From Nigrospora sphaerica (lineage: Eukaryota > Ascomycota > Sordariomycetes > Amphisphaeriales > Apiosporaceae): a DNA stretch of 64,000 nucleotides. Shown here piece by piece: positions 19,696-31,576 of the stretch (within the stretch, counting starts at the first letter, position 1; every line of letters starts with the position of its first letter). The stretch spans positions 496,001 to 560,000 of the forward strand of contig JAGVVL010000009.1 in NCBI GenBank assembly GCA_018287875.1. Reading direction: 5' to 3'. The notes below the pieces were generated by a model, which did no database searches, was not told the origin of the DNA, and worked only from the letters and a program-made list of their open reading frames with translations. A program made the position numbers and the translations under genes.

Positions 19696-20080
19696 CAATG
19701 CCCAAGGAATTTCTGTGACGTGTCTACTATCGGATAGATGAATTAGATAATATTTATATGCTGTTCATCCCCAGCTAGGCCGTTAGTAGCCGCATTGTCC
19801 CCCTGGATCTTCAACCGTTTTGGATTCACTCCTGTTCATCTTAGGGCTTGGTCTTCGTGAAGGATGTCGTATATCTAGTTCGTTACATTTAAAAACCATG
19901 TAACTAGCACCTTGCCAGAAGTGCTGGATAGCAATGGAATAAACCGAGCTGACCAACCCCAATCACCTACTCCACAATTATTATAGGGTTTTGGGCATGG
20001 TGTAAATGGATGTGTTTCATCTAGTTACATAGAAGGAGTAAAAATCATGCCAAACGAAACAGGCCACCTCAGAAACAGAG

Positions 20081-20602
20081 TGTTACGGCCCCAAGAACCC
20101 AAGCCAAGAAAGGTGGCTAAGGCTCCACACCAGCCACTAGCAAACCTCACCAGCCACAAGGGGGATCGGCACGAAGGGACAATAGGAAGAATTCCCTTGG
20201 CCCAGGAAGGGAACATTCCCCTAGGCAAGGAAACTTTCCTCTTTGGGAAGGACGGGAGGCCACGTGACGGATCTCGGGATCTGGTCGAGAGCTAGAGAGC
20301 CGAGCTCGATGGGATCTCGCGAGATCCGCAAGACCCAAGGTATAAGTCAGAAGGATTTCCCACATAGACAGCCATTACCTCAGTGATCAATATAAGCATC
20401 TATCTCACCCATAGATGTGCATCGTTGCCTAACGACTTATTGTGTTACCCCGGCAGCATACTTCCGCATTACACCCTCGTATCTCAGTTACACCGACCGA
20501 CCCTTGGTCAACTACCCAACAGCGTTCAAGTCAGACGCTCTCTGGTCTATTCTCAAGAATTAACCCTACGTACCGCAATACTTGGGTATAGCGTTCGTTA
20601 CA
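20081..20602 (+). mobile_element. Solo LTR, 522 bp (family shared with 34686-35258)
   Basis: It begins tgttacggcc and ends cgttaca. The flanking 5-mers are cagag (left) and cagac (right), matching at 4 of 5. It aligns with the LTR at 34686-35258 through the TATA region (ggtataagtca.aaggatttcc), tcattacctcagtgatcaat, the tctatc...cccatag block and the end ccctacgtaccgca.tac. No internal retrotransposon domain follows. Confidence 0.75.
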
Positions 20603-20732
20603 CAGACGTAACAAGGATTGAATGAAGGGCTAACGCGTCGCGCGGTAGCCAACTGCAGCAAGACTAACCGGACTGTCTCTACATTAGCAGCAGGGCATAC
20701 ACTCCATGGCACAGGAAAGTCATACAACCTTA

Positions 20733-21125
20733 CAGCCATCCGCGAAATCAGTATCCTCTAGTTTGCTCTTTCAATTTTGTAACCAGGCTCTGCCAAGTAC
20801 ATTCTTGGCGCTGATCATGTATTGCCGGTACCTGATACCTTTTCCATACATATCAGATTATGCCTCTCAAACGTTTCGTTCACAGCCTTCCGTCAATTCA
20901 CTATACAAGAAGCGATGTAATCCATCCCTGCGCGCTTTAGAAGTCGGACATAGAACTGTTTCTGTCGTAAGAGTCAGATATTGGGTTGTTTCTTTCGAAG
21001 TACAACATTACAGGGAGTACGTACTTTGTTTGTTCAGTACTTTGTCAATGCCAAGAAGCGCTAAAACCTTCCCTGCATAAGAAATAAGAGAGTAAAGCAG
21101 AGGACACTGATTTCGCGGATGGCTG
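20733..21125. mobile_element. MITE family E (Tc1/mariner-like termini), 393 bp
   Basis: Inverted terminal repeats of about 50 bp: left cagccatccgcgaaatcagt..., right ...actgatttcgcggatggctg. TA lies on both sides (20731-20732 and 21126-21127). A related copy is at 38945-39337. It is non-coding. The right TA is also the start of the LINE-A target duplication. Confidence 0.7.
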
Positions 21126-21252
21126 TAAGACAACTAGACTGGGCATCGTTTACGGAGCGCTGCAGGAGCCATCCCACTGTTGCGATATTGGTTTTTCGTT
21201 AAGCCGGAAAGGTGGTGAATTGAGGGAGCTGAGGTGGCGCGAAGACGCGACC

Positions 21253-22554
21253 ATGGCGGCCCGTGCCGAGAAATCGATTGTGGTGGGGTCGCAAAACTCA
21301 AACGCGACGACCATCGCGAAGCCCGCCACGGCGGCCAGCAGGCGATCGAACCGCGCGACGAAGCCGACGGCCAAAATCCAAGGGAAAGCGAACCAAGACG
21401 CAGAAGACGACGGAGAAGCCGGGACACCCGAACCGACCGAGAAGAGCCGCGATGGAGGCGCCGCTAGGACGTACCTCCAGAAGATCCTGGAGCTCGTCGC
21501 GCACTCCCGAACCGAAATCCAGGACCTGAAGCAGATGGTGACGGCCCAAAGCGAGACCATCGGCAGTCAAGAGGGGTTAATCCGTGGGCTTTCCGAACAA
21601 TATGAAGCATCGAAGCAAGAGAATCAACGTATGGCAGAGGAATTAAAGCTCGTCCGGGAGCAACTGGAGGAGATTCAGAACAGCGCGGCCCTCAATATCA
21701 GCGCCCAGACCAGCCCACAGGCGTCCTATGCGGGGATCGCTCGAACGCCGCCGACGAGCCAGCCCAGCAACGTCCGCACGCTTAGCTCGATGAACACGAC
21801 GCCGACGTCGTTCACCGACACACTGTACTGCACTATCGATACATCCCACCTAGGAGATGACGAACGAGCCAACGTCTCAGCCGGCACAGTCCGAAACGCC
21901 ATTGAGAAGGAAATGCGAGCAATGGAAGAACACAAGGAGTGGCGATGCCGCGCGGTCACGACGGACCCTAAGAAGCCGCAACGGATCAAGATCATCTGCC
22001 GAAACGAAGACGAGCACCGACTAGTCAAACGAGCCGCGGAGAAGACAGCCGTCTCCGGGGCACGCGTGCTGCGAGACGAACTGTATCCGATCAAGGTGGA
22101 CAGCGTGAAGCGCACGGCGGTCCTGGACGAAAACAACCAACTACGAGACGGCGCGGCCGAGGCATTTGGGCAAGAGAACGAAACGAGTGTGGCTAAGATC
22201 GTATGGCTGAGCAAGAAGGACAACATGAAGGCGTACGGCTCGATGGTCGTCTACCTGACGAAAGCGGCCGACGCCCGCCGGTTCCTGGACGAGGGTTTCT
22301 TCTACGCCGGGGGCGAATCGGGCTACACACGCGTGTTTGAGCGACGCGACCGGCCGGAGCAGTGCTACAACTGCCAGCAGGTTGGGCACAAGGCCTTCCA
22401 GTGTAAGAACGCGGAGACCTGCGGACGATGCGCGAAGCAGGGCCACAGCCACCGCGGCTGCGAAGAGCCTATCTTGAAGTGCGTCCCGTGTGGAGGCCCG
22501 CACGAATCGTTCAGCCGCAACTGCCCGAAGCTGTACCCGGTCCGTCATGAGTAA
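21253..22554 (+). CDS. LINE-A ORF1, gag-like nucleic-acid binding protein, 433 aa
   Basis: This protein packages LINE RNA into a ribonucleoprotein. The first true ATG in the frame is 21253 (MAARAEKS); the frame is open somewhat upstream without an ATG. The N-terminal 90 residues are very basic (Arg/Lys/Ala). A coiled coil spans about residues 90-145 (LKQMVTAQSETIGSQ...EELKLVREQLEEIQ). An RRM-like central region follows. The C-terminus has three CCHC zinc knuckles (CYNCQQVGHKAFQC, CGRCAKQGHSHRGC, CVPCGGPHESFSRNC). The stop at 22552-22554 overlaps the ORF2 start at 22547, which suggests termination-reinitiation. The frame is fully intact. Confidence 0.85.
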   Translation: MAARAEKSIVVGSQNSNATTIAKPATAASRRSNRATKPTAKIQGKANQDAEDDGEAGTPEPTEKSRDGGAARTYLQKILELVAHSRTEIQDLKQMVTAQSETIGSQEGLIRGLSEQYEASKQENQRMAEELKLVREQLEEIQNSAALNISAQTSPQASYAGIARTPPTSQPSNVRTLSSMNTTPTSFTDTLYCTIDTSHLGDDERANVSAGTVRNAIEKEMRAMEEHKEWRCRAVTTDPKKPQRIKIICRNEDEHRLVKRAAEKTAVSGARVLRDELYPIKVDSVKRTAVLDENNQLRDGAAEAFGQENETSVAKIVWLSKKDNMKAYGSMVVYLTKAADARRFLDEGFFYAGGESGYTRVFERRDRPEQCYNCQQVGHKAFQCKNAETCGRCAKQGHSHRGCEEPILKCVPCGGPHESFSRNCPKLYPVRHE

Positions 22555-25500
22555 AGCGGTTCGCATGATTCAACACAACGTACGGAAGCAAGGACCGGTG
22601 CTGGACAGCCTAATGAACGACGAGACAACAAGGGGCGCAACAGTTATAGCGATACAAGAACCACACGCGAGGAAGATCCAGGGACGACTCCTCACGACGC
22701 CTATGGGGCATCAGGAGTGGGTCAAGATGATCCCGACTATATGCAGGGAGGGGAGATGGGCCATCCGGAGCATGCTCTGGATTAACAAACATGCGGAGGC
22801 GAAGCAAGTCCCCATTCACTCTCCCGACCTCACGGCTGCGATCGTACGGTTAGCCGAGCGCACGATCCTGGTAGCGTCGGTCTACGTGCCAGTGACAGAT
22901 GCTCAGGCACTTAAGGATACGTGCGAGGAGCTCCGCAGGACGATTGAGACGGTACGAGGCAGCGCCGGGGAGGCCGTCGAACTGGCCATCATGGGGGATT
23001 TCAACCGGCACGACCAACTCTGGGGAGGAGACGAGATACGACTAGAGCGGCAGGGCGAGGCGGATCCGATCATCGACCTGATGAACGAATACGGCCTCGC
23101 AAGCTTGCTACCGCGGGGCACGAAGACGTGGAGCGACGGGGAGAACAGCACGACAATCGACCTTGTTCTCGCCTCGGGAGAGTTAAGGGACGCAATGATT
23201 AAATGTAGGACACTAGAGACGGAACATGGGTCGGACCACCGGTCCATCGAGACGGTCTTTGACGTGGTAGGGCCCTCCTCGAACTACCAGGAGCGACTCC
23301 TATTTAAAAACGCCCCATGGAAAGACATCAAGGCCAGGATCGCGAATGCACTGGCGACAACCCCGACGGGAGGTAGTGTGCAGCAGCAAGCCGACCGCCT
23401 GATGAGCGCAGTGCGGGAAGCCGTGCACACGCTTACCCCCGTGCCAAACCATCACCGTACGCAAAGCGCTGGTGGACGACTGACCTGACACAGCTGCGAC
23501 GCATCTACACGTACTGGAGAAACAAGAGCAGGGCCGAGCGAAGAGCGGGGCGGACCCGGACAGACCTGGAGGAAACGGCGAGAGGCGCAGCCAAGCAGTA
23601 CCATGAGGCCATCCGCCAACAGAAGAAGAAGCACTGGAACGAGTTTCTCGCGGACAACGACAACATCTGGAAGGCGGCCAAATACCTGAAGTCGGGCGAC
23701 GCGTCGGCGTTCGGGAAAGTGCCGCAACTCGCGAGGGCGGACGGCACAACGACGACGGGCCACAAGGAACAGGCGGAAGAACTGCTCGCCACGTTCTTCC
23801 CTCCCCTTCCGAGTGAGATTGCCGACGAGGGCGACAGACCCCGGAGGACCCCTATCAACATGCGCGCCATCACGATGGAAGAGGTGGAGAGGCAACTATT
23901 CGCAGCCAAACCATGGAAAGCACCAGGAGAGGACGGCTTGCCGGCCATCGTCTGGAAAGAAACATGGCCCGTGGTGAAGGACCGGGTCCTGACGCTATTC
24001 CGCGCGTCTCTCAAAACCGGAGAACTGCCCACCCAGTGGCTCCATGCGAGAATCGTCCCGCTCCAGAAGCCGGGGAAAGACGATTACACGAAAGCGAAAG
24101 CCTGGAGACCGATCTCGCTCCTCGCAACCCTGGGCAAGGTATTGGAGTCGGTTGTTGCTGAGAGGATCTCACACATGGTCGAGACCTACGGCCTCCTGCC
24201 CACGAACCACTTCGGGGCCCGTAAACGGCGGTCCGCCGAGCAGGCACTGCTACTCCTGCAGGAGCAGGTCTATGCTGCTTGGCGGGGCCGAAAGGTCCTC
24301 AGTCTCGTGAGCTTCGACGTCAAGGGAGCATACAATGGGGTATGCAAGGAACGGCTGCTTCAAAGGATGAAAGCGCGCGGCGTGCCGAATGAACTGCTCC
24401 AGTGGATCGAGGCGTTCTGTTCTAACCGAACCGCGACGATCATGGTCAACGGACACGTCTCAGAAGTTCGAGCGCTACCGCAGGCTGGCCTCCCGCAAGG
24501 ATCGCCGCTGTCCCCCATCTTGTTCCTCTTCTTTAATGCAGATTTGGTCCAGCGACGGATCGACTGCTACGGGGGCGCGATCGCCTTTGTGGACGACTTC
24601 ACAGCCTGGGTTGTCGGCCCGACGGCTCAGGACAACCGTGCCGGCATAGAGGCCATCATCAAAGACGCCCTTGACTGGGAAAAGAGGAGCGGCGCAACGT
24701 TCGAAGCCGAGAAGACGGCCGTTATCCACTTCGCCCGTAAAGCGTACAAGGCCAGTGAGGAGCCCTTCACGATCAAAGGACAAACCGTACGGCCCCGAGA
24801 CCATGTTAAGATCCTCGGAGTCATCATGGACACCAAGCTCAAGTACAGAGAACACATCGCGCGCGCTGGGGCTAAGGGACTCGAGGCGGTGCTAGAACTG
24901 AAGCGTTTGAAAGGGCTGTCGCCGGCAACGGCACGGCAGCTCTTCACAGCGACAGTAGCACCCGTTGTGGACTATGCCTCGAGCGTGTGGATGCACGAAT
25001 GCCAATATAAAGCAGCAAGACCGATCCACCGGATCCAGAAGATCGGGGCCCAGGCAATCATAGGGACGTTCATGACGGTGGCCACCAGTGTGGCGGAGGC
25101 CGAAGCCCACATCGCTACCCTCCAAGGGCGGTTCTGGCGGAAAGCGATCAAGACCTGGACGGACATTCACACACTACCCGACACGAACCCCTGCGCAGTT
25201 GCATCGGCCGCATGCGCAAGTTTAGGCGGTACCACCGCTCGCCCTCTACCAAGTGGCTGATGCGCTGAAAGAGATGCCTATGGAATGCCTTGAGACGGTC
25301 GACCCGTTTACGCTGGCCCCCTGGGAGAGCCGAGTACGGACAGTGACCGAAGAACCGGCAAAAGAGTCCGCCACCGTCTGCGCGGTATGCATTGCCGTAA
25401 GCAGCTCGGCACGGAACGGCCTCGTTGGCTATGGCGTGGCCACCGAAACAAAGACGTCGGTTCATAGCGAGTCCACGACGAACACCTGGTCTGCGACTCT

Positions 25501-26316
25501 CGGCCCAAGATCGGAACAGAACCCGTTTACGGGCGAGCTAGCAGGCATAGCCAGTGCCTTGGATTCGCTGCCGAGGATGCGGTACCGCAACATCATACTG
25601 TTAACACGGAACAAAGCAGCTGTGCTTACATTAAATAAACCCCGCCAGCAGTCGGGCCAAAGGCACGTCCGACAGGCCTACGAGGCGATGCGGAGACTAC
25701 GAAGAGAGGGAAGCAGCATCACCATTACTTGGTTCCCAACAGACGAATGCGACGAACGCATAGACCTGGCAAAGAAGGAAGCGAAAATATCGACACGTCT
25801 GGGCGCTAGTCCGCCGACACCGATATCCGGAGCACGATCGACAATCCTGAACAATGCGTGGCGCGAGAAGATGCCGTCGAACAGGCTACCAGAAGACGTC
25901 GGAAAATACTCGAAAAAGATCGATACAGCATTACCAGGCAAACACACGAGAGCACTATACGACCCCTCTCCTCGAAAGAAGCAAGCGTACTCGCCCAGCT
26001 GCGGACGGGGATGGCCAGGTTGAACGCATACCTCCACCGAATCGAGGTAGCGCCGTCCGACCTGTGCGCCTGCGGACAAGCAAGAGAAACGGTAGACCAC
26101 TTCCTCTTCCGATGCCACCAATGGATAGAACATCGACGAGACATGCTACAATACACCGAGACCCATCGAAGCAACCTCTCCTTTTACCTAGGAGGGAGGT
26201 CCGCATCCGATGACCGATTCTGGACCCCGGACATGGACGCCGTTCGGGCCACCATACGATTCGCTATGGCTACAGGCCGACTTGACGCGCAACAGCCCGT
26301 GAGGGAAGCGCACTGA
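22547..26316 (+). pseudogene. LINE-A ORF2: endonuclease, reverse transcriptase, RNase H; four frameshifts
   Basis: The endonuclease (22547-23450) has QEPH, GDFNRHDQLWGG and GSDHRSIE. The RT (23700-25000) has [49 protein letters not shown] and catalytic FVDD. An RNase H-like domain (25350-25790) and the C-terminal CACGQ...H...C finger follow. The reading frame changes near 23447 (a base is missing in an A-run before PSPYAKRWW), near 25212, near 25242 (a C is missing), and near 25972 (a C is missing compared with the copy at about 1995). The RNase H keeps the Glu of GELAGI but lacks the usual first and third Asp, so it may have been inactive even before the frameshifts. These are single-base indels, not RIP-type changes. 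Confidence 0.85.
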
Positions 26317-26854
26317 GAATACAGCAACCTACAACTTAACTAACAGCCACTATTACCCCGTGCCTCCAAACGCAGGCGCCGCTTCAGCTGCCGAAGATAG
26401 GATGCTGGACACTTAAAGAATGGCCTTTAAGCTAGCTTGCGAAGACATACAGGACTGAAACACGGGGACTTGGTCAGCAGAGGAACGGCAGAAAGAGAAG
26501 ACAGGCCAAAAGAGGATCATGTAAGGGCTTTGGGTGACAAGAGAAGTGTCAGCAGTGTAAGCACAGCAGCGATAGTTGCCCTTTCGGCTCCGCCGCCCGG
26601 GCGTCAATAAATTGTGTGTGTGTGTGTAAGACAACTACGGCATGGAATCGAATCCCACCCACAACTCAGGAAACCAGGTTAGAATGGGCACTGACAGAAA
26701 TGGCATGACTGCGCAATATCCAGAGACCGATAGCCTATCATAGCAGAGTGCAAATATGGCCAGGTCCGTTTCTGGGCTTCCAAGGTCACACAGGTCTGGT
26801 GCGGTCCGTAGTGAGCTCTGGTCACTCCGAGCAGTTCGTTTGACGAGCCTCGTA

Positions 26855-27382
26855 CTCTGCTATATAACGAAATTAAATTCCTACGTACACAGCAAGGGGA
26901 CAAAATCTCCGGTCAGGCCACGCCTAGTCTTAGAATATATACTGTGTTCCATAAACACTGGCCAACTGTGTCATCATGTCCCCTGGCGGGCTTGGCAGGT
27001 ACCTGTCATCAACATTTGTGCATCCGAGGGTTGGCCGCATTCGTCAGCCAACACCCTCCTGCAAAGCTACAATCCATTTCTGGCCCCGTAAATTTTCGGG
27101 TTATGTCTATTACGGGTCCTGATTGGCTTCTCTACCGTATTCCACATTCCAGTGAAAACTTTACATCCTAATGGCTCTCTACATTCCAATAAAGATGACT
27201 CACGCAGGATCCTCTTGTGCCCACTGCTCTGTCTGCCGCCAAGGGTTTGTCGGGTTGCCGGTGACAAATACTTTCCAATACTTCCAGGGGGGACTTGGTG
27301 GCACAGTTGACCAACACTGAAGGAATGCAGTATACGATCAAAGAATAGACGTGGACCGAGCGGAGAATTTATCCCCTTGTTG
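26855..27382. mobile_element. MITE family C, copy A, left part (interrupted by LINE-B)
   Basis: This is homologous to 36169-36680 and 38144-38610 along its whole length. It includes the inverted terminal region ttcctacgtacacagcaagg, the internal blocks gactcac...aggatc and cattccaataaagatgactc, and the right inner end gtatacgatcaaagaatagac...gaccgagcggagaa. LINE-B split it at tatccccttgttg. The rest of the right terminus is at 34175-34219. The exact outer left end is uncertain by a few bases. Confidence 0.75.
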
Positions 27383-27503
27383 GATGCTCAAGCGGAAAAA
27401 AACTTTTCGAAATCGACTCCACACGGCGATAACTTCACAACCACGACTCTAAAACCTACCGGATAGCCCGGAAACTGTTCCTAGGGCCTCATTTACCCTA
27501 GAA

Positions 27504-28862
27504 ATGGTCGATCCACCACCAGCGAGGCAAAACGCGGGTGGTGGGAGCCGCCAACAGGCCGCCCCACCACCTGAGCCGTCGCCTCCAGACTCGCGAACGC
27601 CATCGCCAAGCAGCAACACCGCACCTGGACGCAGTCCAGAAGCTATTCGCGGCACCGTAAACAGCTTTAAACGCTTCCTAGCCGGTGATTTCGACGTTGC
27701 AACCTTGGTCGCAGCTGTACAAGCCGCCATCCCGGTCTTAGAGGCGGCAGCTAAGGAACTAGACAGTCAGACCAGTATCGAAAGACGTATCGATAACATC
27801 GAGAACGCGCTCCAGGCTATCCACAAGGAAATCAAAGCTCCTAAGACATACGTCGCAGCAGCTGTTGCCCCTACCGCTGCTCCTACATCCAGGGCTCCTC
27901 AGGTAGCCAAGACACTGCCTCCTCGACACGAACGGGAGGTCACGGTTAAGGCCGCGGGAACCGAAGGCCGCACTTACGAAGAGATCGTACGGAAAGTCAA
28001 CGCAGCAACAGGCAGAGAAACAGTAGTAGCCGCACGGAAGCTTCCTAGCGGAGACTACGCTATCACCTGTAAGACAGCAGAAGAGAAGCGACAACTAGAA
28101 ACCGACCGGGCCTGGACTACCGAGGCCTTCGGAGAGAACGCCTCTATCCAGAAGAGAAAGATCCTGGTGGTGGCCCATGGCATCAATAAGGAAGCCGCAG
28201 AAACGAACCTAGGTCAGCTAGGAATTCAGCTTCGGAACCAGCCCGGCGGCCCTATCGACGTCCTAGAGGCCAAGCTCCCTCGTAACGCCAAGACCTCGTC
28301 TAGGAAGGTCACGGCCTTATATATCGCAGTACCCACGGTTCAACAAGCGGAACAGCTATGTCGAGACGGCCTTATTTGGCAGTATGGCTACTATCCATGC
28401 GAGACCTTCGCCGAAGGAGCACAGCTTAAGCAATGCTACCACTGCTACCGTTATGGACATATCGCCCGTGTCTGCCGCCACGCACGCAGGTGTGGGCTCT
28501 GTTCTTCAACAAAGCATGACGATAAAGAATGCCCAGAAGCCGAGAATAAGAGCCGGTACTGCTGTCCAGCATGCCGAGGACCGCACACTGCGTGGTCTAA
28601 GGAGTGTCCAGTCCGCCAGGAGCAGGTCCAGATCGCCAAGGCTGCTTATGTCACGAGGCCGAAGGGATTCGCACTGCCCTCGCAAGAACCCCCCAAGCCA
28701 GCAGCCGAAGGCTGGCAGACAGTACAGCCGCGGAAACGTCGAGCAACCAGCTGCCGTACTAGAAGCACTGGCAGAGCCCGCAGCAGAACCCACGAAGAGA
28801 CAGACAACATGGACGTCGAAACACCGGAGTTAACACTGAACAGCATCCACGCTCGACCATGA
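27504..28862 (+). CDS. LINE-B ORF1, gag-like protein with zinc knuckles, 452 aa
   Basis: The start is ATG 27504 (MVDPPPARQ). The N-terminus is Pro/Ser-rich (about 1-45). Residues 85-115 include a short helical segment (IERRIDNIENALQAIHKEIK). The central part (about 145-270) is probably an RNA-binding fold. The C-terminal half has CCHC-type knuckles: CYHCYRYGHIARVC, CGLCSSTKHDDKEC and CCPACRGPHTAWSKEC. The tail is basic. The TGA stop at 28860-28862 overlaps the ORF2 ATG at 28859-28861 (ATGA), a stop-start arrangement that permits coupled translation. The frame is intact. Confidence 0.85.
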   Translation: MVDPPPARQNAGGGSRQQAAPPPEPSPPDSRTPSPSSNTAPGRSPEAIRGTVNSFKRFLAGDFDVATLVAAVQAAIPVLEAAAKELDSQTSIERRIDNIENALQAIHKEIKAPKTYVAAAVAPTAAPTSRAPQVAKTLPPRHEREVTVKAAGTEGRTYEEIVRKVNAATGRETVVAARKLPSGDYAITCKTAEEKRQLETDRAWTTEAFGENASIQKRKILVVAHGINKEAAETNLGQLGIQLRNQPGGPIDVLEAKLPRNAKTSSRKVTALYIAVPTVQQAEQLCRDGLIWQYGYYPCETFAEGAQLKQCYHCYRYGHIARVCRHARRCGLCSSTKHDDKECPEAENKSRYCCPACRGPHTAWSKECPVRQEQVQIAKAAYVTRPKGFALPSQEPPKPAAEGWQTVQPRKRRATSCRTRSTGRARSRTHEETDNMDVETPELTLNSIHARP

Positions 28863-29649
28863 CAGCGCTAAGGATCCTACACTGGAACACGCAGAAAAGC
28901 AAGAAAGCACAGATCCCGGCAGTCGATGCCATCTCCGAAGAGTACGACGTCCTGGCTATCCAAGAGCCCTGGCGAAACCCACACCTGCCGACCACCTACT
29001 GCCCGAGATCCTCTCCGTACTACCTTCTCTATGCCGCCGAGGGAGGCAGAGCTTGCATTTACATTAATAAGAAGCACCCCCCAGCGCAGTGGACTTATAA
29101 GGCGCAACCAGATAGGTGCAACATCACGATCCAGTTGCCAGATGGCCCTATAACAGTTATCTGCGTATACTCGCCTCCTCCTGGATCGATTAGCAGATCA
29201 GACCTGCCAGCTATCGAAGCCCTCCTTACCGGTCCCCAGCTAGGACGAACAGTCCTCGTAGGAGACTTTAACGTCCACCACCCTGTCTGGGGAGGATACA
29301 ACGTCCGACCTCATAAGGCAGCCGATAAGCTACTCCAGCTAGCAGAATCCTGGAGACTCCAGCTTATCACGCCCCCTGGAACACCGACATGGACTCGAAG
29401 AGGGTGCATGGACTCCACGATCGACCTAGCGTGGGCCACAGACGATCTCCGAGCTGCCTACGACGGGTACGCCCCATATGCTGGATCCGATCACCTCCCG
29501 CAGGTGATACGCGTGGCTGGACCTCAAAACGACCCCCAGAATAAGCCACGGCGCAGCTGGAAAACAGCTGACTATAACCAGGCGAAGGCCGAGGCGACAC
29601 ACCTTCCGCAGCCAGGACTACTCGAGACACCGGAGGAAATCGATAGGTA

Positions 29650-31576
29650 AGTTAGCACCCCACTGAACGGGCCACCCCCTGTATGGGCCACGTCACTAGA
29701 ATATCAACACCACTCCATTCACTATGGTGTTTTGCAGCCACCATGAGGCCCCTATAGCTAAAACTGAACGCGTATCTCTTCCTCGACATGCTCTATCTCC
29801 TCGTCTTGTTCTGGTTCAATTTGGGGCGATTCCGACCGTCTATTTGGCTGGCGGCGCATAGAGCGCCGCGGGCGCTGAGACTCAGCCTCGTCCTGTAGCT
29901 GATCCTTAGCTTGTTGGATGTCTGCTATGTCAACGAAGGCTTGCTGGGCCCTAGGGAGAACTCTGCGCTGTTTTCGAGGTCTCTGTCTCTCTAATGCAGC
30001 CTTCAATTGCTCCTGGCTATGCTGCAGTCCCACGATAGTAGCGTTGAGAGTGTCAAGGGCCTTCTGGACCTGACGGCTCATGCGGCGGACCCCGGCAGTC
30101 TGCGGTAGACCATCCTCTGCCAACACAGATGTCTCCAATTCCCTTAGGTCCTTGCTGTTCTTGGGAGTCTGGAGATGGTTTTCTGAAGCCTGGAGGGCTC
30201 TGTCTGGTGTTTTCGGCCGGTCTGGTGCGTCTGCGGTCATGGCATCGGCCTGCATAGCTAGCCTGCTATTAAGCGCCTTAGATCGGTCTCTTGGATAGAT
30301 GCCAGTTGACTCCCAGCCCCGAAGGATTTTCTCCTTCGTGAGGGCTTCATTCCGAGCCCGTTTCCAGGCCGCCACGAACTCTGGTTTGCCGGCAACTGTG
30401 GCCATCATAGAATAGCAAGTGGCACGTAGGATGGACTGGAACCGCCGCTTTAGCACTGAGAAAGGGCCGACGTCAAGTGGTTGGAGAATCTGTGAGCAGT
30501 GCGCCGGAAGGAAATTCAACCAGACCTTCGATTGGAGGCACTCTAAAAGGAAAGGCTCGTTGATGTGGCTGTTGTGGCCGTCGATAATTAGATGGCGCCA
30601 CTGTCGAGAATCCTGGGGCTTCGTCTGCGGAAGAAACACCTCACGTAGCCAACGTAGCGCTATCTCGTTACTTAACTAGCCGGAGCCGTTAGAGCCGAAC
30701 TTCCACTGCTTGAGGTCGTCGTCGTTAAACATCTCGTCGTTAAACCACTGCTGTTGGACGTTTTTGCCGCCAAAGATAACTAAGGGGAAGAGGGCTCGGC
30801 CATCGCCAGACACACACTCCATAATAGTCACCCAATCTCTGTTAAGGGGGTCGTTAATGAGGACCTCCTTAAGCTCAGAAGGTCCAATAACTAGGGGAGC
30901 GTCTCCAATACCGACCATCGTCCCTATCTCGTCGGCGTTGTAAGTGTGAGCAGGAGGGATAGCCGACATAAGGGGGTCATCCAGCCGGTCGAAGAACTCA
31001 ACGATATTGACGGAACATGCAGCGTTAGCACGTCTCCAGTCATATCGTACGCTTCGCAGAGTCTTCAACTCTGGATGTCTCCGCAGGAATCTCCGGACCC
31101 AGTGTGTTCCGAGGGTCTGAGGGCCTCCTGAAGCTTGGGATAGCCTCATGGCGAACAGACGGAACCTTGAGTGTGGAGGAGCATAGCCTAGCTTGGTCTG
31201 TAACTTGACCCAGCGCACTAAAAAGCGCTCAGTAGTTGGGGATAGGTTCTGACGCTTCTGAGAGGCCTCACGGCGCAAAACACCGCCGTCCATATGGCGC
31301 TGTAGGGTGGTTCTGGATACTCCATGTCTGATGGCCGCGGCTCGCACAGATAAGCCATTTCGGTGGGCTCTAGCGGCTGCACGCAGGTTCTTTTCGTGGT
31401 CGGACAACATGTTATAAGATGTGCAATTGAAAGAGGAGTAGAATGGTATATTCTATTTATTTTTGCGGGCGCTGGTTACCGTGCTATTTATCAGTGACTG
31501 TGTTGGGGTTGTTGAGGTTGGTGATACTTTTTAGGTGGCCCATTAAGGGGGTGGCCCGAGCAGTGGTGGTCCAACT
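29650..31576 (-). mobile_element. pogo/Fot1-type DNA transposon (pogo-2), 1927 bp
   Basis: Terminal inverted repeats: left agttagcaccccactgaacg..., right end rc agttggaccaccactgctcg..., both continuing into gggccac.cc. TA duplicates are at 29648-29649 and 31577-31578. It contains one transposase frame on the minus strand. It lies inside LINE-B ORF2. Confidence 0.95.
29758..31410 (-). pseudogene. pogo-2 transposase, 550 codons with one in-frame TAG
   Basis: The start is ATG 31410. The N-terminal helix-turn-helix (RNGLSVRAAAIRHGVSRTTL) and CENP-B-like segment (to about residue 130) bind the termini. The DDE core has D in YNADEIG, IIDGHNSH and LQPLDVGPFS. A coiled coil and an Arg-rich, Glu-rich tail end the protein. 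The two open parts (31410-30676 and 30678-29758) are in the same frame, separated by a single TAG at 30676-30678 where related transposases have Trp in NGW. That is consistent with TGG to TAG. Otherwise the copy is undamaged, so loss of activity may rest on one base. Confidence 0.85.

Larger units (their letters stand above)
21137..26626 (+). mobile_element. Full-length LINE family A (Tad/I-like non-LTR retrotransposon)
   Basis: The element is about 5.5 kb with two ORFs, a 3' UTR and a (GT)n tail. The target duplication taagacaacta (11 bp, extendable to 13) lies at 21126-21136 and 26627-26637. So the 5' end is complete. ORF2 has at least four frame changes, so this copy is not autonomous. Confidence 0.9.
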
